From Flavobacterium sp. LC2016-13 (GTDB taxonomy: Bacteria > Bacteroidota > Bacteroidia > Flavobacteriales > Flavobacteriaceae), in the NCBI RefSeq assembly GCF_009707955.1, contig NZ_WMDQ01000004.1, positions 248,001 through 312,000 of the forward strand: a stretch of 64,000 nt of DNA, given 5' to 3'. The translations under genes were made by a program, and so were the position numbers. Position 1 is the first letter of the stretch. Each line of letters begins with the position of its first letter. Shown here one piece after another: positions 34,359 through 42,404 of the stretch. Under the pieces are notes generated by a model, which saw only the letters and a program-made list of their open reading frames with translations, did not search any database and was not told where the DNA came from.

Positions 34359-35372
34359 ATGGCTAAAATTAAGTTAGAGTACATTTGGTTAGATGGATAT
34401 GAACCAACTCAAAATCTTAGAAGTAAAACTAAAGTTGAAGAACACGAGAATTTCAAAGGTACATTAGAAGAACTAGGAAACTGGTCTTTTGATGGTTCAT
34501 CAACAAAACAAGCCGAAGGTGGTTCATCTGACTGTTTGTTAGTTCCTGTTGCAATTTACCCTGATCCAACTCGCATCAACGGATGGTTAGTAATGACAGA
34601 AGTTATGTATGCTGACGGTACGCCACACTCTTCTAACGGTAGAGCTACTATTGATGATGATGGTGATTTCTGGTTTGGTTTCGAACAGGAATATTTTATC
34701 ATGGATACAAAAACTTTATTGCCATTAGGTTTCCCTGTTGGAGGTTATCCTGCTCCACAAGGTATGTACTACTGCTCTGTAGGTGGAAAAAACACTCACG
34801 GAAGAAAATTAGTAGAAGAACATGCTGATTTATGTATCGCTGCCGGAATTAACTTTGAAGGTATTAACCAAGAGGTTGCTTGCGGACAATGGGAATTTCA
34901 ATTATTCGCTAAAGGTGCTAAAAAAGCCGGAGACGAAATTTGGGTTGCCCGTTATTTATTAGATCGTTTGACTGAAAAATATGGTTACTATATCGAATAT
35001 CACCCTAAACCATTAGGAGATACAGACTGGAATGGTTCTGGTATGCACGCTAACTTCTCTAACGAGGTGTTAAGAACATGTGGAGACCAAGCTACTTACG
35101 AAAGAATTTGTGAGGCTTTCCGTCCTGTTACTGCTGAGCATATTGCGGTTTACGGAGCTTACAACGAGCAACGTTTAACTGGTAAACATGAAACTGCTTC
35201 TATTCACGATTTCTCTTATGGAGTTTCAGACAGAGGATGTTCTATCAGAATTCCTTTAATGACTGTTCAAAAAGGATGGAAAGGTTGGTTAGAAGACAGA
35301 AGACCAGCATCTAACGGTGATCCATACAAAATTGCTGCAAGAATTATCAAAACTGTAAAATCAGCGCTATAA
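34359..35372 (+). CDS. glutamine synthetase type II (eukaryote-like)
   Basis: A 337-residue glutamine synthetase of the short GSII class that is best known from eukaryotes and some bacteria. The N-terminal beta-grasp domain (YIWLDGYEPTQNLRSKTKV) leads into the catalytic domain with NWSFDGSSTKQAEGGSSDCLLVP, WFGFEQEYFIMD (metal-binding glutamates) and NGSGMHANFSNE (ATP/ammonium site), ending RPASNGDPYKIAARII. Its base composition and codon use look a little richer than its neighbours, as expected of a highly expressed gene. Confidence 0.95.
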   Translation: MAKIKLEYIWLDGYEPTQNLRSKTKVEEHENFKGTLEELGNWSFDGSSTKQAEGGSSDCLLVPVAIYPDPTRINGWLVMTEVMYADGTPHSSNGRATIDDDGDFWFGFEQEYFIMDTKTLLPLGFPVGGYPAPQGMYYCSVGGKNTHGRKLVEEHADLCIAAGINFEGINQEVACGQWEFQLFAKGAKKAGDEIWVARYLLDRLTEKYGYYIEYHPKPLGDTDWNGSGMHANFSNEVLRTCGDQATYERICEAFRPVTAEHIAVYGAYNEQRLTGKHETASIHDFSYGVSDRGCSIRIPLMTVQKGWKGWLEDRRPASNGDPYKIAARIIKTVKSAL

Positions 35373-35394
35373 TTCTAAGCTCAAATTATACTGG

Positions 35395-35428
35395 AAAGTG
35401 CCATCTTAATTGATGGCACTTTTTTTAT
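35395..35428 (+). terminator. intrinsic terminator of the GSII gene
   Basis: AAAGTGCCATC / GATGGCACTTT with loop TTAATT, followed by a T run. Confidence 0.93.
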
Positions 35429-35430
35429 TT

Positions 35431-35637
35431 GTCACACTGAGCGAAGTCGAAGTGCAGCCAACTTATTGGTTTATCTCGAAGTATGTCATTCCGAGGAACG
35501 AAGAATCTCCACAATAAACTCCGCTCCTAAAAGCACCAATCTTTGTAGAGCTACTTGAGGAGATTCCTCGTTCCTCGGAATGACAAAAATTATGATGTTT
35601 TTTTTAACTCTTAGCATTTCGACTTTGCTCAATGTAA
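35431..35637. repeat. nested inverted repeat, family C outer arms with a second palindrome inside
   Basis: The outer left arm GTCACACTGAGCGAAGTCGA (35431-35450) faces a decayed right arm TTTCGACTTTGCTCAATGT near 35616-35636. Between them is a different palindrome: GTCATTCCGAGGAACGAAG at 35484 and AGATTCCTCGTTCCTCGGAATGAC ending 35584. The layout looks like one repeat inserted in another. It fills most of the 370-base gap before the TerC gene. Confidence 0.8.
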
Positions 35638-35689
35638 AATACCCAATTTAAATCTTATCTATTTTGAAAGTTATTTTCTAATAAATTAA

Positions 35690-35720
35690 TTTTTAAGTTA
35701 AACTTCAAAACCTATCTTTG
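35690..35720 (+). promoter_or_regulatory. Bacteroidota-type promoter of the TerC gene
   Basis: TTTT and TATCTTTG are separated by 19 bases, ending 22 bases before the ATG at 35743. Confidence 0.75.
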
Positions 35721-35742
35721 TAAATCATTTAAAAAATATTAT

Positions 35743-36711
35743 ATGTTTGTCTGGATTCTCTTTTTATTAGCCGTAGTACTTATCCTTGCTTTAGATTTAG
35801 GAGTTTTTAATAAAAACCCTCATATTATCAGTACTAAAGAAGCAAGCAAATGGACTCTGATCTGGGTATCATTATCCTTTTTGTTTTCGGGAGTTATTTA
35901 CTGGCTTTATACTACAGATTATATTGCAAATCCTGATAAACTAAAACCTGCTGTAGCTTCTATGAAGTTTATTACGGGTTATTTAATTGAATTATCTTTA
36001 AGTGTAGACAATATATTTGTAATCGCTATTATTTTTGCTTCTTTCAAAATACCTCAAAAATACCAACATCGTGTTTTGTTCTGGGGAATTTTAGGTGCTG
36101 TTATTTTCCGTGGATTAATGATTTTCTTTGGCGTTATGCTAATTAATAAATTTGCATGGACGACTTATTTGTTTGGTGCTTTCTTATTATTTACAGCTAT
36201 AAAAATGTTATTTTCTGGTGAAGATGAAGATTTTCAGCCTAAAGATTCATTTGTATATAAAACATTAGGAAAAGTTATTCCGATTACTTCTGAAATGGAA
36301 GGCGAGAAATTTTTCATTACTACAAAAACGGCAAAAAAAGCCGCTACTCCATTATTCGTTGCTTTGATTGTTATTGAAGTTATGGATGTTCTTTTTGCGG
36401 TAGACAGCGTTCCAGCGATTCTTGCTATTACCTCTGACCCGTTTTTAGTTTTCAGTTCTAACATTTTTGCGATTCTTGGATTACGTTCTATGTATTTCTT
36501 CCTGGCGAATATGCTGGCTAAATTTAGTTATTTAGAATATAGTCTAATTGCTATTTTAAGTTTCGTTGGTTTAAAAATGTTATTGCATGAATGGATTGTT
36601 GTTCCGGAATGGGCTTCTTTAGGATTTATTGCGCTTTCGCTTTTAGTGGGAATTCTGGTTTCTTTAAAATTTGGAGAAGAAAAAGAACTTACAGATTCAG
36701 ATCAGGAATAA
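35743..36711 (+). CDS. TerC/Alx family integral membrane protein
   Basis: A 322-residue inner-membrane protein with about nine hydrophobic helices. Acidic residues inside the helices are typical of the TerC/Alx family: ALDLGVF, ELSLSVDNIFVIAIIFASF and VIEVMDVLFAVDSVPAI. The family has been linked to metal ion (notably manganese) homeostasis and to tellurite resistance. There are no other ter genes nearby, so an Alx-like manganese or alkaline-response role is the better inference. Confidence 0.9.
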   Translation: MFVWILFLLAVVLILALDLGVFNKNPHIISTKEASKWTLIWVSLSFLFSGVIYWLYTTDYIANPDKLKPAVASMKFITGYLIELSLSVDNIFVIAIIFASFKIPQKYQHRVLFWGILGAVIFRGLMIFFGVMLINKFAWTTYLFGAFLLFTAIKMLFSGEDEDFQPKDSFVYKTLGKVIPITSEMEGEKFFITTKTAKKAATPLFVALIVIEVMDVLFAVDSVPAILAITSDPFLVFSSNIFAILGLRSMYFFLANMLAKFSYLEYSLIAILSFVGLKMLLHEWIVVPEWASLGFIALSLLVGILVSLKFGEEKELTDSDQE

Positions 36712-36733
36712 GTTTTTTCGAAACATATATGTA

Positions 36734-36767
36734 TAAAAAAGGAGATCTTACGATCTCCTTTTTTTAT
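36734..36767. terminator. bidirectional intrinsic terminator
   Basis: AAAAAAGGAGATC / GATCTCCTTTTTT with loop TTAC and A/T runs on both sides. It lies between the convergent TerC and collagen-like lipoprotein genes. Confidence 0.92.
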
Positions 36768-36782
36768 ACATTACTTTTAAAA

Positions 36783-37322
36783 TTATAGATTGACTGTTTT
36801 TATTTTACTATCATCAATGTTATACTTTTTAATTACAGCATTGTAATCAGAGTAATCCTCCTTATTTACTGATTTGTTACTAATTTTTGGATCTTCACCC
36901 GGAACAATTACAATACGAAATTTTTGATTAGTTCTAAAATTAGCTGGTACAGTATTTAAGTTGGATCCATCTAGATAAAGTTCAAAATCTACTCGGCTAA
37001 AATTAAATTTATAAGTAAAAAATAAGGTCGCGTTATTATAATATTGTAAATCTGGAATTTGAGTCCAAACGGTACTTCCATTTGCTGCTACTCCAGTCGC
37101 TCTATAAGCCAAAACTACATCGCCAGGATAAAGGGTGAAACCAAAATCTATAAGCTCTCCATCTCCATTCAAATCAAAATTAACGTTATTGACATCAATA
37201 ACTTGAGCAATTAATCCATCAGCTCCATCATATCCCGGAGGTCCTTCTGGCCCTTCTGGTCCTTCACAACCAGCAAATGCAAATAATCCAACAACAGCGA
37301 AAAGGGTCAATATCTTTTTCAT
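36783..37322 (-). CDS. lipoprotein with a short collagen-like segment
   Basis: A 179-residue lipoprotein (lipobox FAGC, Cys19) whose mature N-terminus is a run of Gly-X-Y triplets (EGPEGPEGPPGYDGADG), followed by a beta-rich domain of about 140 residues (FDLNGDGELIDFGFTLYPGDVVLAYRATG and onward). The triplets are too few to form a long collagen helix and may act as a stiff spacer or trimerisation element holding the domain off the membrane. The function is unknown. The gene is monocistronic. Confidence 0.7.
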   Translation of the reverse strand: MKKILTLFAVVGLFAFAGCEGPEGPEGPPGYDGADGLIAQVIDVNNVNFDLNGDGELIDFGFTLYPGDVVLAYRATGVAANGSTVWTQIPDLQYYNNATLFFTYKFNFSRVDFELYLDGSNLNTVPANFRTNQKFRIVIVPGEDPKISNKSVNKEDYSDYNAVIKKYNIDDSKIKTVNL

Positions 37323-37409
37323 AATAATTTTTTTTAAGGTTTATACATAAAGGTATTCCAAAAATCAAACCAAAAAAAGCATTTAGACTATTCTTTGTTA
37401 AAAAATTCC

Positions 37410-38279
37410 CTATTTTTTTGTAACCTGTTGGTTTTTAAGTAGGATTTTGTTGAAAAATAACACATGATACGGCAATGAATTTTCCCAATATTCCCACGTG
37501 TGAGATCCAGGGCGTTCGGTGTAATCGTGTTCTACCTTATTATATACTAATCTTCTGTGAAGTTCTTTGTTGGATTCTATTAAAAAATCATCAACACCAC
37601 AATCTATTATTAAAGGAAGTTTGTTGGCTTTTAGTTTATCCAGCATATTCATAACGGCATATTGCGCATACATTTCTGAGTTATCACTTTTGTCGCCAAA
37701 AACGGGCTGCATTAATTTTATGACTTGTGCTGAAGCTTCACGATTTAGCATCGAACTCATATCTACTGCCCCACTCATACTTCCGGCGGCGCAAAACAAA
37801 TCAGGATGTTTGGCCGATAAATATAATGCTCCGTGTCCGCCCATAGAAAGTCCCGTGATTACACGTCCGTTTCTATTGCTAATCGTTCTGTATGTTTTAT
37901 CTACTTTCTGAATTACTTCTTGTGTTATAAAAGTCTCAAACTGACTTTCTTTATTTACCGGACTATCCAAATAAAAACTAAAGGTTTCTCCTTCGGGCAT
38001 TACAATAATAATATTGTATTGATCTGATAAACTTTGTACCAATTTTTTATTGGGTGTATTTTTTAACCAATCACTAAAATGTCCGTAAGCACCATGCAAT
38101 AAATACATTACCGGAAATGCCGATTTGCTTTTAGCATAAGAATTTGGCAATACAACAGCAGCTTTATAGGTTTTACTCATCGCTGTACTGGCAACTTGCA
38201 AAGTATCTACTTTTGCGGCGTAACTCATTGATGAAACACACAATAAGACTGCAAATACCAGGGTTTTTAAGTTTTTCAT
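37410..38279 (-). CDS. exported esterase, S-formylglutathione hydrolase/FrmB-like fold
   Basis: A 289-residue alpha/beta hydrolase of the esterase D family with a signal peptide (about residues 1-21, MSYAA). The catalytic triad is visible: Ser in GLSMGGHGALYLSAKHPDLF, Asp in IIDCGVDDFLIESN and His in ERPGSHTWEYWENSLPYH. FPVMYLLHGAYGHFSDWL is the oxyanion-hole region. The export signal argues against a cytoplasmic formaldehyde role. It more probably cleaves acyl or feruloyl esters outside the cytoplasm. Confidence 0.87.
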   Translation of the reverse strand: MKNLKTLVFAVLLCVSSMSYAAKVDTLQVASTAMSKTYKAAVVLPNSYAKSKSAFPVMYLLHGAYGHFSDWLKNTPNKKLVQSLSDQYNIIIVMPEGETFSFYLDSPVNKESQFETFITQEVIQKVDKTYRTISNRNGRVITGLSMGGHGALYLSAKHPDLFCAAGSMSGAVDMSSMLNREASAQVIKLMQPVFGDKSDNSEMYAQYAVMNMLDKLKANKLPLIIDCGVDDFLIESNKELHRRLVYNKVEHDYTERPGSHTWEYWENSLPYHVLFFNKILLKNQQVTKK

Positions 38280-38429
38280 ATTGATATTTTTTTCTGATTA
38301 GGGATTGTAAATATACCTTTTTCCGAATAATATATATGAAAAATCCGACTCGTTTTTCAAGGAGTCGGATTGTGGGTTTTATTTTTTTCTAAAGCTTAAA
38401 AATGACTTTAATGATTAAGAAAATCGTTT

Positions 38430-38490
38430 GCCACGAATTACACTAATTTACACGAATCTTTGTCGATTTTTAATTTGTGCAATCTGTGGC
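38430..38490. repeat. intergenic inverted repeat, family B (copy 3)
   Basis: GCCACGAATTACACTAATTT pairs loosely with TAATTTGTGCAATCTGTGGC. It lies 11 bases past the stop of the AraC gene. Confidence 0.78.
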
Positions 38491-38500
38491 ATAAAAAAAA

Positions 38501-39373
38501 TTACTTAATAATAATCTTATGCTCGTTTCGATATTGCGAAGCGCTTTTACCTGTATATTGTTTAAACGATTTACTAAAGTGGCTAAAGTTATTAAAACCA
38601 CTTTCGTAACAAACTTCATTTATAGATATAGGTTTTTCGGCTAATAGTTTTGAAGCGTGCACCAAACGATATTCATTAACAAACTCTGTAAAGGTTTTAT
38701 TGGATATTTTTTTGAAGTATCGGCAAAACGAAGGCGTCGTCATACTTACCAGACTCGAAACTTCATCGATTGCAATAGATTCCTGGAAATTATCTTTAAC
38801 GTAATTAAAAACTACATTTATTCTGTCGTTATCCTGTGTATTTAATTCTAATGAAAAACCGTCGGCATTTAGAACAGTGTATTCTTCAGATGATTCCAGT
38901 TCATCCAAAACACTCAAAAGTGTCAGCAAGCGTTCAAACGGAAGTTGATTTTCCATCATTTCGATCTTCTTCCCTACGCGGCTTTTTGTTTCTCCGCCAA
39001 AAGCAATTCCGCCTTTAGACTGGCTCAAAATGTTTTGAACCTTTCTCATTTCGGGTGCTCGAAAAAATTCATTCCCTAAAAATTCAGGTTTGATATGAAT
39101 TACCGTTTCATTTATATTTCCTGTCTGCTCGTTCGTAAAACCACAATGTGGCAAATTAGAACCTATCAAAATCAAACTACCATTCGTGTAATAAGAAACA
39201 TGGCTTCCTATTTGTCTTTTTCCTGCGCCACCATTTATATAAACCAATTCAATTTCCGGATGATAATGCCATAAATGCGCTTTACTATTGGTCTTTTCGG
39301 CATGCTTAGTGTAGGTAAAAGAACTTCCGTATGAGTTAGTTATCACTTCAAGAGCGGGGGCGATGTTCTTCAT
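38501..39373 (-). CDS. AraC family transcriptional regulator with cupin sensor domain
   Basis: A 290-residue regulator. The N-terminal half is a cupin-like sensor (HLWHYHPEIELVYINGGAGKRQIGSHVSYYTNGSLILIGSNLPH), and the C-terminal 100 residues are the AraC double helix-turn-helix (SIAIDEVSSLVSMTTPSFCRYFKKISNKTFTEFVNEYRL and SINEVCYESGFNNFSHFSKSFKQYTGKSASQYR). This class usually senses sugars or small metabolites. A palindrome found before three of the downstream secreted-protein genes also lies 63 bases upstream of this gene, making it a candidate regulator of that array. Confidence 0.9.
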   Translation of the reverse strand: MKNIAPALEVITNSYGSSFTYTKHAEKTNSKAHLWHYHPEIELVYINGGAGKRQIGSHVSYYTNGSLILIGSNLPHCGFTNEQTGNINETVIHIKPEFLGNEFFRAPEMRKVQNILSQSKGGIAFGGETKSRVGKKIEMMENQLPFERLLTLLSVLDELESSEEYTVLNADGFSLELNTQDNDRINVVFNYVKDNFQESIAIDEVSSLVSMTTPSFCRYFKKISNKTFTEFVNEYRLVHASKLLAEKPISINEVCYESGFNNFSHFSKSFKQYTGKSASQYRNEHKIIIK

Positions 39374-39435
39374 GATAATAATCTTTAAATAATAATAGCA
39401 AATTTAACAAAAAAGCCTAAAATAATTCATATTTT

Positions 39436-39449
39436 AACCTATAACGGTT
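39436..39449. promoter_or_regulatory. conserved palindrome AACCTATAACGGTT, copy 1
   Basis: An imperfect palindrome (AACC, six bases, GGTT) inside a longer conserved block TTTTAACCTATAACGGTTTC, here in the AraC upstream region. Identical cores occur at 39698, 40646 and 41511, with a degenerate one at 42156. Confidence 0.7.
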
Positions 39450-39681
39450 TCGTTACTGAGAATATTGCATGATATTCTGCAAAATTTCAAATGCCAAATT
39501 AGCATCATTTACGCATTTTTTAAACGACCCATATTTTTATGTTTGATTTTTTTTATATATCACATTTAATCTCGTGTTTTTATAAATATATAACATTTAT
39601 GTAAGAATTTTAAAGGTTTTTAAAAAATGTTAATTTTTACAAATAATTGAAAAATAATAGCCTAATTAACTAAAACACCTC

Positions 39682-39792
39682 AAATAATTCAAATTTTAAC
39701 CTATAACGGTTTCGTAAATGAGAATATAGCACATAAATTGGAAAATAGAGTTGTGAAAAAAAATGGATATCTGAAGTAATTTAGCATCATAG
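39682..39792 (+). promoter_or_regulatory. conserved upstream block of paralogue 1
   Basis: About 110 bases conserved before the first three paralogues. Contents in order: the palindrome AACCTATAACGGTT (39698-39711), GTAAATGAGAATATAGCA, GAGTTGTGA, and AGTAATTTAGCATCATAGAA with TAATTTAG at 39777-39784, a near match to the -7 consensus TAnnTTTG. The TTG to TAATTTAG spacing is 23 bases in all three copies. I read it as an operator plus promoter. Confidence 0.65.
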
Positions 39793-39823
39793 AAATCGAA
39801 CTAATAATTTAAAGAATATAGTC

Positions 39824-40222
39824 ATGAAAAAGATTTTAAAATTTAGTGTAGTATGTGCGATACTTTTTTCAGGAATGAATACGTATGCAATTGATGGAAA
39901 TGAGGATTTTAACCTTCATGTATTAAAAAACGGAAAAGTAATAACTTTTGGTCTTAACCAATTGCAAAAAGCAAACTTAGCAATATACGATCAGGATGGT
40001 ACTTTATTTTATTCTGAGAATGCTTCTGGAAAAGATGGAATTTTAAGAACTTTTAGTTTACAAGATTTTCCTGATGGAACTTATTTCTTAGAAGTTGAAG
40101 ACAACGCAAAAAAAGTGAGATACCAAATTAACGTTGATAACGAAGTTACAACTTTGTCTCCAAAAGCAATTTCTTCAGTTTATAAAGTTGCTGATAAAAA
40201 TACAAGCGTAGCAGTACGCTAA
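39824..40222 (+). CDS. secreted paralogue 1 of a four-gene tandem array
   Basis: A 132-residue exported protein (signal peptide ending TYA, residue 22). The mature part is one small beta-rich domain: NLHVLKNGKVITFGLNQLQKANLAIYDQDGTLFYSE, then LRTFSLQDFPDGTYFLEVEDNAKKVRYQINVDN. The pattern AIYDQDG...GTYFLEVE looks like the immunoglobulin-like fold of type IX secretion C-terminal domains, but here it is the whole protein rather than a tail. The function is unknown. It is 70-80 percent similar by eye to paralogues 2 and 3. Confidence 0.75.
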   Translation: MKKILKFSVVCAILFSGMNTYAIDGNEDFNLHVLKNGKVITFGLNQLQKANLAIYDQDGTLFYSENASGKDGILRTFSLQDFPDGTYFLEVEDNAKKVRYQINVDNEVTTLSPKAISSVYKVADKNTSVAVR

Positions 40223-40295
40223 AAGAGTTTATACTAGAATACAGTATAAAAATGAGGTTAGATAGTTAGTAAAGTAAAAAACAACTTATTGTTTT

Positions 40296-40331
40296 GAAAC
40301 AGCTCTTTGTGGTTATTGAGCTGTTTTTTTT
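40296..40331 (+). terminator. intrinsic terminator of paralogue 1
   Basis: AAACAGCTC / GAGCTGTTT with a 12-base loop and a T run. The same sequence follows paralogue 2 almost unchanged. Confidence 0.88.
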
Positions 40332-40375
40332 GTGCCTTATTTTTCTCATCTATGAAGGTGATTCTCATTTTGTGT

Positions 40376-40487
40376 CATTTCGACGAAGGAGAAATCACAC
40401 TAGAAGATCGACAAAGATTGGCGATTTAGTTTGCGGAATTACTTTATGTGATTTCTCTCCCGAAGCCTCGGGATCGAAATCACACAA
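40376..40487. repeat. intergenic inverted repeat, family G
   Basis: GTCATTTCGACGAAGGAGAAATCACA faces GTGATTTCTCTCCCGAAGCCTCGGGATCGAAATCACA. Arms are imperfect, with an extra GC-rich insertion in the right arm. It interrupts the space between paralogues 1 and 2 and is absent from the other spacers. Confidence 0.8.
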
Positions 40488-40629
40488 AAATGAGTTTATT
40501 TAATGGTGTTAGAAAGTAAATTCCAAAACGACAATATATTCTGTATTTGTAACAAATCGAAGTAAATTTACATTTTCTTAATTCAAACAAAACGTTGAAA
40601 AATAATAACTGAATTAACTAAAACGATAA

Positions 40630-40745
40630 AAATAATTCAAATTTTAACCTATAACGGTTTCGTAAATGAGAATACAGCATAGAAATTGGCAAATAGAGTT
40701 GTGAAGAAACATATACATCTAAAGTAATTTAGCAGTATAGAATTA
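40630..40745 (+). promoter_or_regulatory. conserved upstream block of paralogue 2
   Basis: The same elements as before paralogue 1: the palindrome at 40646-40659, GTAAATGAGAATACAGCAT, GAGTTGTGA, and TAATTTAG at 40725-40732. Confidence 0.65.
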
Positions 40746-40772
40746 GAGCTATTAATCTAAAAAAATAATACC

Positions 40773-41174
40773 ATGAAAAATTTAAAATTAAGTTTAGTAT
40801 GTGCAGTGCTTCTTTCAGGATTAAGCAGTTATGCAATTGACGGAAATGGAGATTTAAATCTTCATGTATTAAAAACAGATGGTAAACTAATTACGTTCGC
40901 TATAAATAGAGTACAAAAAGCCAACCTGGCAATTTATGACAAAAATGGTTCTCTTATATATACAGAGAACGCTTATGGCGAAAACGGAATTTTAAGAACT
41001 TTTAGCTTAGAAGAATTTCCGGAAGGAACTTACTTCTTAGAAGTTGAAGACAATACAAAAAAAGTAATACACGAAATTACTATAAATGATGCCGCTACGG
41101 TTTTATCATCAAAAGCAATTTCATCTGTAAATAAAGCAGTTCCTGCTAAAAGCACAAGCGTGGCAACACGCTAG
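40773..41174 (+). CDS. secreted paralogue 2 of a four-gene tandem array
   Basis: A 133-residue exported protein with the signal peptide MKNLKLSLVCAVLLSGLSSYA and the same single beta-rich domain as its neighbours (NLAIYDKNGSLIYTENAYGENG, LEEFPEGTYFLEVEDNTKKV). The C-terminal 25 residues vary between paralogues and end in Ser/Thr plus Arg. It has its own upstream block and terminator, so each copy is an independent transcription unit. Confidence 0.75.
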   Translation: MKNLKLSLVCAVLLSGLSSYAIDGNGDLNLHVLKTDGKLITFAINRVQKANLAIYDKNGSLIYTENAYGENGILRTFSLEEFPEGTYFLEVEDNTKKVIHEITINDAATVLSSKAISSVNKAVPAKSTSVATR

Positions 41175-41245
41175 AAAAGTTTATACTCGCATACAGTATA
41201 AAAATGAGGTTAGATAGTTAGTAAAGTAAAAAACATCATTGTTTT

Positions 41246-41281
41246 GAAACAGCTCTTTGTGGTTATTGGGCTGTTTTTTTT
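41246..41281 (+). terminator. intrinsic terminator of paralogue 2
   Basis: AAACAGCTC / GGGCTGTTT with the loop TTTGTGGTTATT and a T run, nearly identical to the terminator of paralogue 1. Confidence 0.88.
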
Positions 41282-41292
41282 ATGCCTTTTTT

Positions 41293-41393
41293 TAACCGCA
41301 AAGGCGCAAAGTTTACGCAAAGTTCGCAAAGTTTTATAATTAAAAGCTTTGCGAACTTTGCGTTTTTATTTCTTTGCGTGCTTTGTGGTTAAA
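41293..41393. repeat. intergenic inverted repeat, family D (copy 2)
   Basis: ACCGCAAAGGCGCAAAGTTT and CGCAAAGTTCGCAAAGTTTT face AAGCTTTGCGAACTTTGCGTTT and GCGTGCTTTGTGGTTA. The arms combine tandem and inverted repetition of a GCAAAG word. Another copy lies at 61757-61878. Confidence 0.88.
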
Positions 41394-41489
41394 TTTTATA
41401 ACCCAGGATTTTTGTAAGAAATAGAAATAAATTTACATTGCCTTAATTCAAACAAAACATTGAAAAATAAAACCTGAATTAACAAAAAC

Positions 41490-41608
41490 GATAAATATAA
41501 TTTAAATTTTAACCTATAACGGTTTCGTAAATGAGAATATAGCATAGAAATTGGCAAATAGAGTTGTGAGAATACATTAACTATATAAGTAATTTAGCAT
41601 CAGAGAAT
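41490..41608 (+). promoter_or_regulatory. conserved upstream block of paralogue 3
   Basis: Palindrome at 41511-41524, GTAAATGAGAATATAGCAT, GAGTTGTGA, and TAATTTAG at 41590-41597, spaced as in the other copies. Confidence 0.65.
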
Positions 41609-41637
41609 TAGAACTATTAATTAAAAAAACTAATGCT

Positions 41638-42042
41638 ATGAAAAATTTAAAATTGAGTTTAGTATGTGCAGTACTTTTATCAGGAATGAGTACTTATGCA
41701 ATTGATGGAAATGAAGATTTTAATCTTCATGTATTAAAGTCTAACGGATCGCTAATTACGTTTGCACTTAACAAAGTAACAAAAGCAAATTTGTCGATCT
41801 ATGACCAAGATGGTACTCTAATTTATTCTGAAAGTGCTTCGGGTAAAGATGGAATTTTAAGAACTTTTAGTTTAGAAGAATTTCCAGAAGGAACTTACTT
41901 CTTAGAAGTTGAAGATAATGTAAAAAAAGTGAGACATGAAATTACTATAAATAACGGAATTTCAGTTCTTTCTACAAAAGCGTTTTCATCAACTTACAAA
42001 GCAGGTTTTTCTGCCAAAGATTCTAGCGTTGCAGTACGTTAA
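41638..42042 (+). CDS. secreted paralogue 3 of a four-gene tandem array
   Basis: A 134-residue exported protein, again a signal peptide (MKNLKLSLVCAVLLSGMSTYA) and one beta-rich domain with NLSIYDQDGTLIYSESASGKDG and LEEFPEGTYFLEVEDNVKKV. It is closest to paralogue 1 in the domain core and to paralogue 2 in the signal peptide, which suggests either recent duplication or gene conversion within the array. Confidence 0.75.
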   Translation: MKNLKLSLVCAVLLSGMSTYAIDGNEDFNLHVLKSNGSLITFALNKVTKANLSIYDQDGTLIYSESASGKDGILRTFSLEEFPEGTYFLEVEDNVKKVRHEITINNGISVLSTKAFSSTYKAGFSAKDSSVAVR

Positions 42043-42103
42043 AAATTTATTTGCCCCAAGCAAAATAAAAATAAGTTAGAAGTTAGTAAAATGATTGTTA
42101 TAA

Positions 42104-42137
42104 AGACAGCTCACTACGGTTATTGGGCTGTTTTTTT
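42104..42137 (+). terminator. intrinsic terminator of paralogue 3
   Basis: AGACAGCTC / GGGCTGTTT with a T run, a shortened relative of the terminators of paralogues 1 and 2. Confidence 0.82.
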
Positions 42138-42155
42138 ATGCCTTATTTTCTCTAA

Positions 42156-42182
42156 AACCTAAAACGTTTTTGTAAAATGAAA
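42156..42182. promoter_or_regulatory. degenerate copy of the conserved palindrome
   Basis: AACCTAAAACGTTTTTGTAAAATGA aligns with the conserved AACCTATAACGGTTTCGTAAATGA, with the right arm eroded (GTTT for GGTT). The downstream TAATTTAG element is missing, so paralogue 4 is probably controlled differently. The rest of this 362-base gap shows nothing that I can name. Confidence 0.5.
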
Positions 42183-42404
42183 AACTATTCTTAATAAATG
42201 AAGAAGCTTGTTTTTTATGTTGAAAAAAATAATTAATTTAAAAACATCCAGAACCCCAACAATTACGTAGATAGATCAAACAAAGCACAGAAAGAGTTTC
42301 AATTCAGCAACTTAAGTCAATAAAAAAACGATTTTTTTGCACAAAATTCAATTTGTATTTGTTAGTTTTACGCATCCACGATTAATAATAAAATTTAAAA
42401 AAAC

